From Paenibacillus sp. XY044 (GTDB lineage: Bacteria > Bacillota > Bacilli > Paenibacillales > Paenibacillaceae), in contig NZ_NQMO01000007.1 in NCBI RefSeq assembly GCF_002257645.1, positions 310,001 to 374,000 on the forward strand: a stretch of 64,000 nt of DNA, read 5' to 3'. Shown piece by piece: positions 58,318-64,000 of this stretch. The notes under the pieces were generated by a model, which was not told the origin of the DNA, did not search any database, and saw nothing but the letters and a program-made list of their open reading frames with translations. How positions within the stretch are numbered: position 1 is the first letter of the stretch; each line of letters begins with the position of its first letter. Position numbers and translations under genes: made by a program.

Positions 58318-58621
58318 GGTAGCTCTGCTCCTTAAAATGAAATGAAATTTAAGGGTGCAAAGCCTATCCTATAAACAATAATCACAAACGCTGATATGAA
58401 GGCGGTAAAATTAAATCATTCCTAGCTCCATACAAACAACCGCCGTTGTTTATAGATCAAGACTTTGCATGGAGCAGATCGTAGATTTACCCATCCTTTG
58501 AGACCTCACTTTCAAAAATCTCAGTGTCCAATTCTATTCTCAATATTACATTCGATAATATTTGAACTGATTCCTGCACCTCATGTAAATGTTTGGAACG
58601 ATGCTGAACAGCCTCCTATTA
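58318..58621. other. Intergenic region with a MITE-like inverted repeat
   Basis: About 300 bases with no gene. Most of it is taken up by the inverted-repeat structure at 58357-58469. Confidence 0.5.
58357..58469. repeat. MITE-like 113-bp element with matching ends
   Basis: TGCAAAG at 58357-58363 and CTTTGCA at 58463-58469 are inverted copies. Inward of them CTATAAACAA at 58370-58379 and TTGTTTATAG at 58446-58455 pair perfectly, and GGCGGT near 58401 pairs with ACCGCC near 58439. The whole can fold into one long hairpin and resembles a small non-coding mobile or palindromic element. Confidence 0.55.
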
Positions 58622-59158
58622 TTATTCTCGCTCCTTTGGCCAAGAGCCCTGTTGTTTACGAATGAATACAATTTGCCCTATATGGTATACGTTGTGCAAA
58701 ATTTGACGAGACAGAACCCCGACATGTTCCTCTTCCAGCTGACTGTCATTCATTTGTGCCAGTGATTTTCGAAGATCTTCACAAATTTGGCGTGTTTCTG
58801 CCACGGTTGCCTCCCATTTTTCAGAATCTGCCGGGTCCCCGGTATCTCCAAATGTATTCTCTGCGAAGATAGCCTTCCATTTGGAACTTGGAGGTTCCCC
58901 GATATCTCCATATGTGATCTTGTGATTATATGTCTTTTTTCCAGGATTTGTGTCATTGAGTTGTCTAACAAGTAAGGCGTTGTAATAATTAAGATGATTC
59001 ACAGTTTGCCAGATCGTATTCCCTCCACCAGGGGGTTGCCAGCTTGCATCTGCGGAATTTAAACCCTTAAGGGCAGATTCTATGGGTAAAAACCAGGTCT
59101 CGGTATCCCAAATAAAGTCATATTGCATGCGAAAAATATCCATCGGTTTTAGGTTCAT
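58622..59158 (-). CDS. DinB-family protein (four-helix metal-binding)
   Basis: This 178-residue DinB-like protein has MDIFRMQYDFIWDTETWFL, then GGGNTIWQTVNHLNYYNALL with a metal His, and the ending RQILHNVYHIGQIVFIRKQQ with a HxxxH pair typical of DinB/YfiT proteins. They are often bacillithiol- or mycothiol-dependent transferases or DNA-damage-inducible proteins. GGAGTGA lies before the ATG at 59158; a TTG 42 bases upstream has no site. An internal tandem repeat of about 60 bases is present in the middle (see next feature), where most relatives have one copy. Confidence 0.86.
   Translation of the reverse strand: MNLKPMDIFRMQYDFIWDTETWFLPIESALKGLNSADASWQPPGGGNTIWQTVNHLNYYNALLVRQLNDTNPGKKTYNHKITYGDIGEPPSSKWKAIFAENTFGDTGDPADSEKWEATVAETRQICEDLRKSLAQMNDSQLEEEHVGVLSRQILHNVYHIGQIVFIRKQQGSWPKERE
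58798..58920. repeat. Diverged tandem duplication inside the DinB-family gene
   Basis: Units at 58798-58860 (63 bases) and 58861-58920 (60 bases) share CTGC, CTTCCATTT, GGT-CCCCG-TATCTCCA and TATGT blocks. They encode YGDIGEPPSSKWKAIFAE and FGDTGDPADSEKWEATVAE. The frame is kept; the copies differ by many substitutions. Confidence 0.6.
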
Positions 59159-59200
59159 TTGCCTGCTCACTCCAAGGTATTCATATTTAAGGTTCTCCAA

Positions 59201-59469
59201 ACAAGATCACTATCGTCAGCTGTTCCTTTAAAACTTCTAGATTATTTTAATGCAAAACAATAAAAGGCATCAGCATTAGATTGGACTTCAGTCACTACTT
59301 AGACGTAAAAATTTTCCACTAGTTTCACTATCGTAAGCTCAAATTCATGTCGTACTATTATTTGCCTTTGTTGTAACGCTTCAAAGCTTGTCCCGCTTCG
59401 TCCCTATGGCTCCGACAGGAAATGCCTGTACACAGCAGTACCGTTCCAGATCCCGCAGCAGGGAAAAGT
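59201..59469. other. Intergenic region, no supported gene
   Basis: About 270 bases (together with the terminator below, over 350 bases to the next gene). A 69-residue minus-strand frame across the terminator at 59470-59498 is not accepted. Confidence 0.45.
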
Positions 59470-59498
59470 AAAACCGGCCGCAAGCAGCGGCCGGTTTT
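59470..59498 (-). terminator. Very strong bidirectional terminator
   Basis: AAAACCGGCCGC at 59470-59481 pairs perfectly with GCGGCCGGTTTT at 59487-59498, with a 5-base loop and T-rich flanks. It ends the glycan operon on the minus strand (stop at 59564). Confidence 0.88.
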
Positions 59499-59563
59499 GC
59501 TTTGAACAGACTTAAAATCCGCCTTCTTTTTCAACGTATAAACTAAAAAATCGTATGAATTCA

Positions 59564-60571
59564 TCAATCCCCAAATCGATATACAGCTCGGAACGCAAAT
59601 TCATGAAGGTCGCCGAAACGCCGCCCTAGCAACTCATATCCCTCGGCTCCAGGGTGCAGGCCGTCCGTCAGATAGGCTTCATCTTCCGGGCCAAGCCAGT
59701 CCAGGCCATCCTGGTAGTAAATTTTTCGATCGCCCCGCTCTCGCAATAGCTCCACGGTCTCGCGGATGGCTTCACGCATCATGGGCAGAGTGAAGCCCAG
59801 CAAATTGAGCTCCGTTTCACGGATGGTGCCATATATCGGGGAAATGACAAGCAGCGGGGTCTCCCTATGCTTCTCGCGTATCGTCTTCAGCAGTCCAATC
59901 AGCAGCGGCTTGAACATGCGCGGGCTTACAGTGCCTGCGCCATAGATGTTCACGCCCACACATATGGAGATGAAATCGGCCGGCAAATCGCGAATGAGCC
60001 GCCCGATCATCGGTTCCATGTGGCAGCTGCCGGAGAAGCCGAGATTGGTCAAGCTGAAACCGCAGGCTTCGGCAGCAATGGCCGGCCAAGCGCGTGAGGG
60101 GCTGGAAGCCGCGACGCATTGGGTAATGGAGCTGCCGTAAGTGATCCATCGGGGCCGGGTGTCCGGCAGCGGGACTCCGACGTCTTGGGCGCCAATTCGC
60201 AGGCCGGTGACGGTCATTCCTATATTTTGCGGGAGCCAGATCTCCAGATCCTTGACTCCGCTTTGAAATCCACTGAACAAGGCATCTGTTGCTGCGCCGG
60301 GCAGGCGGAGCGTCTGGAACAATTCTCCCCCTACCAGGCAATCCATAGCGGCGGCATCCGCAAGCGGTTTGAACGATATCGCGACCTCTACGGCATCCGT
60401 GCGCAGCCGCAGGCGGATACCGGCGCAAATCTCCGCCTTGCCCCCGATCCCCTCCGGCGGATATAGGTCGTAATCCGTGTAAGGAATGCGCCACGGCTTG
60501 ATTCCTTCCTCCCGGTGCTCCAGCGAAACGGCACCGTGAAACCACTCATCCGTCAAGGGAAGCTGCTTCAC
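59564..60571 (-). CDS. SGNH/GDSL-type hydrolase (putative carbohydrate esterase)
   Basis: This 335-residue esterase has an N-terminal beta-sandwich of about 140 residues (WRIPYTDYDLYPPEG and following) and a C-terminal SGNH domain: block I WITYGSSITQCV with the catalytic Ser, block II TNLGFSGSC, block III FISICVGVNIYGAG with Asn, and block V YLTDGLHPGAEGY with the Asp/His pair. It probably removes acetyl groups from an oligosaccharide. Its start overlaps the FAD oxidoreductase gene by 4 bases, so it is coupled. It is last in the glycan operon. No signal peptide is seen. Confidence 0.88.
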   Translation of the reverse strand: MKQLPLTDEWFHGAVSLEHREEGIKPWRIPYTDYDLYPPEGIGGKAEICAGIRLRLRTDAVEVAISFKPLADAAAMDCLVGGELFQTLRLPGAATDALFSGFQSGVKDLEIWLPQNIGMTVTGLRIGAQDVGVPLPDTRPRWITYGSSITQCVAASSPSRAWPAIAAEACGFSLTNLGFSGSCHMEPMIGRLIRDLPADFISICVGVNIYGAGTVSPRMFKPLLIGLLKTIREKHRETPLLVISPIYGTIRETELNLLGFTLPMMREAIRETVELLRERGDRKIYYQDGLDWLGPEDEAYLTDGLHPGAEGYELLGRRFGDLHEFAFRAVYRFGD

Positions 60572-61956
60572 GGTGCATTCCCTTCTTTCTTGCGCCCTGT
60601 CTCCTCAGCCGGTATGAGATCCTCGCCCAGCCATACATCCTGCTCCAGTAGCCGCTGCTGAAGCTCGGCTACGGTAATGCCGCGCGAGCCGGTACCGTCT
60701 CGCAGCGCCAAAACAGCCGCCGTCCCCGCGGCCTGCCCCATGGAGAAGCAGTTCGGCATCACCCGCAGAGAGCCTTGGACCGCACGATCCGAGGACACGG
60801 AACGTCCGGCGACCCAAAGGTTGTCGATGCCGACCGGCAGCAGGATCCGGTACGGTACGCCGTGTGAAACTCCCGGAGGCAAATGGTTGAAGGTCATATC
60901 GCTTTTGCTGTTGGCGAGATGGATGTCGATGTAGTAGGCGTTCCGGGCAATGTCATCCGGAAAGGAGCGCGCAGCAAGGAAATCATCGACCGTTAGGATG
61001 TAGTCCCCTTCGATGCGCCGCGTCTCTCGAATGCCGAGCTGCTCTCCGCTCGCCACCATATGGGCGTGGTCAAAGCCCGGTACATAGCGGCGGAAGAATT
61101 GCAGCTGGCGCTCCGCCGTGCGGCGTCCTTCAATCGCCCCCCGCGTCAAATCTTCGGCAAGCGTTCCGTCGACGCCGAATACATGGCCGAAGTTGACGCC
61201 CACTAGATAGTCGCTGACCCAGGCAAGCCCGGAGATCGACTTGCGGCCCTCCGGCAGCGCTCCGTCCTTGATCGCCAGCTCCACCGTCTTGTGCAGCTGG
61301 CCCGTGTCCCCGCTCTCCTCCAGGAACCGTCTGAACTTCGAACGATCCACATTCGCAAGCAGATAGCACATGCTGCCAGGTTGTAGCTCGCCCGCTTCCC
61401 CGCCCTTCTGAAAAGGGACTCCCGCCAGCGCAGCGATATCCCCGTCTCCCGAACAATCGATGATATACCGGCAGGAAATGAAGGAACGTCCGGTTTTGTT
61501 GACGACAATGACACCTTCAACCGTTCTGCGATCCTCGGACAGTACGACATCGTAGACAAAGGTGTGATACAGCGGCGTGACGCCGCTTTCCAGAATGGCA
61601 TCGTCATAGACCCGTTTCAGCACCTCGGGATCGATCGGTACCCAATCCAGCAGCTCTTGATATTCCTCACGGTACCCGGCGTCGCACGCCTGCTTCATCC
61701 GCTCCATCAGTTCAAGGCCGAGGCCGCGGATAATCGGCTTCCGCTTATCCGTAAAGGGGCAGAAGGCCGGGACGAGCGCAACGGTGCCCATGCCGCCAAG
61801 GAACCCTCGCTGCTCCACCAGCATCGTGCTTGCTCCGCCTCTCGCCGCGGCAATAGCCGCGGCGATGCCGGAAGCGCCGCCGCCGATGACCAGCACATCC
61901 ACGCTCTGGGCAACCGGAATGCTGGCGGAAGGCAGCGTTATATGTCCATCATTCAT
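60568..61956 (-). CDS. FAD-dependent oxidoreductase (FAD_oxidored family)
   Basis: This 462-residue protein has the FAD motif VDVLVIGGGASGIAAAIAAA, then RGFLGGMGTVALVPAFCPF and a YIIDCSGDGDIAALAGVPFQ stretch that mark the FAD_oxidored (PF12831) group found in polysaccharide-use loci. The C-terminal part has DNLWVAGRSVSSDRAVQGSL and RVMPNCFSMGQAAGTAAVLA. Family members are thought to oxidise sugars or sugar amines, but few are proven. GGAGGAG lies 9 bases before the ATG at 61956. It overlaps the esterase gene and follows the GH130 gene by 46 bases. Confidence 0.9.
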   Translation of the reverse strand: MNDGHITLPSASIPVAQSVDVLVIGGGASGIAAAIAAARGGASTMLVEQRGFLGGMGTVALVPAFCPFTDKRKPIIRGLGLELMERMKQACDAGYREEYQELLDWVPIDPEVLKRVYDDAILESGVTPLYHTFVYDVVLSEDRRTVEGVIVVNKTGRSFISCRYIIDCSGDGDIAALAGVPFQKGGEAGELQPGSMCYLLANVDRSKFRRFLEESGDTGQLHKTVELAIKDGALPEGRKSISGLAWVSDYLVGVNFGHVFGVDGTLAEDLTRGAIEGRRTAERQLQFFRRYVPGFDHAHMVASGEQLGIRETRRIEGDYILTVDDFLAARSFPDDIARNAYYIDIHLANSKSDMTFNHLPPGVSHGVPYRILLPVGIDNLWVAGRSVSSDRAVQGSLRVMPNCFSMGQAAGTAAVLALRDGTGSRGITVAELQQRLLEQDVWLGEDLIPAEETGRKKEGNAP

Positions 61957-62002
61957 AGTAAGCTCCTCCAAATCTGTATAGGTTTAGACTTTCCGATTCA
62001 GC

Positions 62003-63019
62003 TTATTTGACCGTACCTTCAAGACAAAGACGCAGCAGATCATCCACATGCGCGGTAGCCAGACATTCCACCGTATCGGCGGCGCCGTAGTAAATTTTGA
62101 CTTCCCCGGATTCCTCCAAAATCATGCCTCCGGGAAAAATGACATCATTCCGGAAGCCCCCGTTGGTCTCATATTCTGCCTCAGGCGCGAGCAGCGGCGC
62201 CGCCGCCCTGCCGATGATCCGGCTGGGATCAGCTAAATCCAGCAGCATAATGCCGGCGGTATAGCGTTTCTTCCAGCTATCCTCCCAGCCGTTTTTCCCC
62301 CGGCTGCGGTCAAGGTCCACGGCATGGAACAGGGTCAGCCAGCCTTTGTCCGTTTTGACGGGCGGAGCGCCCGGGCCCACCTTGTCATTGGCATAGGCCA
62401 CGTCTTCGACCGCCAGCATCAGCTTGGAGTTGCCCCAATATTTCAGGTCGGGCGAGTCGCTCATCCACATGTCAAAGCGTTCTCTGCCGCCCCGGCTGTA
62501 TACGGGCATTGGACGTTCCAGCCGCACATATTTGCCCCCGATCCGTTCCGGGAACAATACCATATTACGGTTGTCCGGCAGCGACAGACTCAACACCTCG
62601 AAGGAGCTGAAATCTTCCGTTACGGCGATGCCGCCGCGCAGTCCATGCTTCGTATCTACCGCAAAGCACATATAGCATTGTTCGCCGATCACCGTCAGAC
62701 GCGGATCATACACGCGGATGACCTCTTCATCATGCCACGACCAGCATGGACCCGGCTGAACCTCCCACTTTACTCCATCTTCGCTGAAGGCCAATCCGAG
62801 ATTGGTTGTATGATGGGGGGCAACGATCCCCTTGCGTTCATCGCCGTAGTCATTGCGGAAGACCATCACATATTTGCCTTTAAATTTGGCGACCCCGGCA
62901 TTAAAGACCATTGCCGGACCGTAAGGTACATCGCCTGGCGACAGAATTGGATTCGCTGAATACCGGGCGATCACCGGGCTGGAAACCAAGGGTCCCACTG
63001 TAAAGTCACTCATATGCAT
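62003..63019 (-). CDS. Glycoside hydrolase family 130 phosphorylase/hydrolase
   Basis: This 338-residue cytoplasmic enzyme shows the GH130 start PVIARYSANPILSPGDVPYG, MVFNAGVAKFKGKYVMVFRN and later DKGWLTLFHAVDL and IYYGAADTVECLATAHVDDL. GH130 members phosphorolyse beta-mannosides (beta-1,4-mannosyl-glucose, mannobiose and relatives), some being hydrolases. AAAGGAG lies 8 bases before the ATG at 63019; other ATGs nearby are out of frame or further downstream. It is encoded between a MalG-type permease and the FAD oxidoreductase; import followed by phosphorolysis of a mannose-containing glycan is inferred. Confidence 0.9.
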   Translation of the reverse strand: MHMSDFTVGPLVSSPVIARYSANPILSPGDVPYGPAMVFNAGVAKFKGKYVMVFRNDYGDERKGIVAPHHTTNLGLAFSEDGVKWEVQPGPCWSWHDEEVIRVYDPRLTVIGEQCYMCFAVDTKHGLRGGIAVTEDFSSFEVLSLSLPDNRNMVLFPERIGGKYVRLERPMPVYSRGGRERFDMWMSDSPDLKYWGNSKLMLAVEDVAYANDKVGPGAPPVKTDKGWLTLFHAVDLDRSRGKNGWEDSWKKRYTAGIMLLDLADPSRIIGRAAAPLLAPEAEYETNGGFRNDVIFPGGMILEESGEVKIYYGAADTVECLATAHVDDLLRLCLEGTVK

Positions 63020-63047
63020 GCATAATACTCCTTTGTATAAGAGGATG

Positions 63048-63248
63048 TTCAAAAAGTCGTCTTCCCATGACGAAGCAGTTCGAGGAGTGGATTCGACGTC
63101 GAATCTTGAACTCAGCCGGAACTTCCGGTGCTCACGTACCCAAAACGTACGCTCCGCTCCTCAGTCCCTGGCTTCATCCAACTCAAGCGTTTTGAAAAAA
63201 CGCACTTCGGAAGCATAAGCTTCGGTCCTGTAAACCCGACTTTTTGAA
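63048..63248. repeat. Palindromic intergenic element with 12-bp inverted ends
   Basis: TTCAAAAAGTCG at 63048-63059 and CGACTTTTTGAA at 63237-63248 are perfect terminal inverted repeats. Between them are further hairpins such as GCGTTTT/AAAAACGC and CTTCGGAAGC/GCTTCGG. No ORF is supported. The element is like a MITE or RU-type repeat and interrupts the glycan operon between the permease and GH130 genes. Such TTCAAAAAGTCG-ended elements occur in Paenibacillus-like genomes by general experience; the copy number here is one. Confidence 0.65.
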
Positions 63249-63270
63249 CTCGCACTATAAGAAATTGAAT

Positions 63271-64000
63271 CTAGCCTTTGACGGAACCCGCCGTCACCTG
63301 GATAAACGTCTTGTTTGCCAGAATATAGGCAATCAGCATCGGCAGTATCGACAAACATGCTCCCGCCATCATCAGATGGATCTGCATGGCCGCGGAAGAT
63401 CCGTAGCGGAGATTCGCCAGCCCGACGGTAAGCGTCTGCAGCTGCGGATTGGTCATCGTGAACACGAGCGGCAGAATGTATTCGTTCCACGCATGCCGGA
63501 AGGCGAACAGCCCGGCCACGCCCAGACCCGGTGTTAGGAGCGGCAGGATGATCCGGAAGAAGGTGCGGATGAACCCGGAGCCGTCCACCATTGCCGCTTC
63601 ATCAAGCTCGCGGGGAATGGCTTTGAAGAAGCCCTGCAGCATAAAAAACGTGCTGGAATGGGCGCTGATCAGAATCAGGATGACTCCCCACAGCGTGGTA
63701 TTCAAGTGCAGTGCCACCATCAGGTCAAATTGCGGACGCAGCACAATGGCGCCGACGGATATAAACATCATCGATGCCTGCACCGTAACATACAGGGCTT
63801 TACCGGGAAAATCCCGCCGGTCCACTACATATGCCGCCATGGAAGCAACCAATAAAGTGCCTGCTGTAACCATAATGCTGACAAACACGCTGTTCCAGGT
63901 ATAGCGGGCGAAATTAGCCTGCTTCCAGGCTTCCGCATAGTTGGCGAATTGCAGTTTGGCCGGCAGCAGGCTGCCGCCGGTCATCATTTCGGCGCCGGTC
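63271..64000 (-). CDS. Carbohydrate ABC transporter permease (MalG type), N-terminus beyond window
   Basis: The C-terminal 243 residues of an inner-membrane permease are present (stop at 63271-63273). Visible are GSLLPAKLQFANYAEAWKQA (extracellular loop), the docking loop ELDEAAMVDGSGFIRTFFRI and the C-terminal ILANKTFIQVTAGSVKG end. The frame is open at the right edge, so the first membrane segment is missing here. It belongs to the glycan operon and should pair with another permease and a binding protein beyond the window. It differs from the LplC-type permease at 4973. Four genes of the operon are in the window, with the palindromic element downstream of this one. Confidence 0.9.
   Translation of the reverse strand, partial: TGAEMMTGGSLLPAKLQFANYAEAWKQANFARYTWNSVFVSIMVTAGTLLVASMAAYVVDRRDFPGKALYVTVQASMMFISVGAIVLRPQFDLMVALHLNTTLWGVILILISAHSSTFFMLQGFFKAIPRELDEAAMVDGSGFIRTFFRIILPLLTPGLGVAGLFAFRHAWNEYILPLVFTMTNPQLQTLTVGLANLRYGSSAAMQIHLMMAGACLSILPMLIAYILANKTFIQVTAGSVKG

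Noticed and set aside
59358..59567. 69-residue minus-strand ORF
   Set aside because: Crosses the strong terminator at 59470-59498.
59865..60545. Long GC-rich open frames opposite or within the esterase and FAD oxidoreductase genes
   Set aside because: Arginine-rich shadow frames of high-GC coding sequence; the true frames carry clear motifs.
63161..63490. 109-residue ORF across the palindromic element
   Set aside because: Overlaps the permease gene in another frame and is made by the repeat.
1..64000. CRISPR arrays, rRNA genes, transposase genes and prophage structural genes
   Set aside because: Looked for by eye and not found; only short palindromic elements and one degenerate tRNA are present.

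Overview
The window most likely comes from a Paenibacillus-type Firmicute. This is inferred from gene content: carbohydrate ABC loci of the LplB/LplC (YteP/YtcP) kind without their own ATPase, membrane-anchored AraC-type regulators, many strong SD sites with frequent TTG/GTG starts, spore-former-type cell-wall amidases and deacetylases, and a heterocycloanthracin/sonorensin-type thiazole bacteriocin locus. No rRNA, intact tRNA, CRISPR array or transposase gene is visible.

Region 1 (1-9.35 kb) is a carbohydrate module. A glutaminase-family protein runs off the left edge and lies divergent to an AraC regulator. It is followed by a minus-strand operon of permease, permease, lipoprotein binding protein and an SDR dehydrogenase, with a large membrane AraC regulator just upstream.

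Region 2 (9.8-22.3 kb) is a patchwork of single genes: two SDR/NmrA-type oxidoreductases, two aminoglycoside-phosphotransferase-fold proteins, a very small kinase-fold protein, TetR regulators with their targets, a type I methionine aminopeptidase, an AlkZ-like winged-helix protein, an azoreductase and a GNAT. A TetR/metallo-hydrolase pair shares a clear operator, and a decayed tRNA-Ala(GGC) follows it.

Region 3 (22.6-29.1 kb) is a thiazole/oxazole-modified peptide (TOMM) cluster. It holds a Cys-rich precursor, a ThiF-like maturation protein, a fused E1-like/YcaO cyclodehydratase and a two-domain SagB-type dehydrogenase. Two hairpins separate the precursor from the enzymes. No dedicated exporter, protease or immunity gene is evident, apart from an adjacent YdeI/OmdA-family gene whose role is unproven.

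Region 4 (29.2-33.4 kb) holds small accessory genes and a decayed CPBP-protease remnant.

Region 5 (33.4-45.5 kb) is a large one-directional envelope locus: response regulator, histidine kinase, lipoprotein, sugar ABC transporter (no ATPase), HlyD/RND-type adaptor (no pump), polysaccharide deacetylase, amidase and an 854-residue secreted protein.

Region 6 (45.6-59.2 kb) contains a nucleoside hydrolase, a recombination scar joining a LacI fragment to a truncated MerR gene, an SDR gene with a MerR-type promoter, a TipAS-domain fragment, a second two-component system with a second amidase, a frameshifted IscA/HesB-like gene, a drug-type MFS pump, a Na+/H+ antiporter and small genes.

Region 7 (59.5-64 kb) is a glycan operon (MalG-type permease, GH130, FAD oxidoreductase, SGNH esterase) interrupted by a roughly 200-bp palindromic repeat and cut by the right edge. 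All product names come from motif and family recognition by eye. No database search was run.
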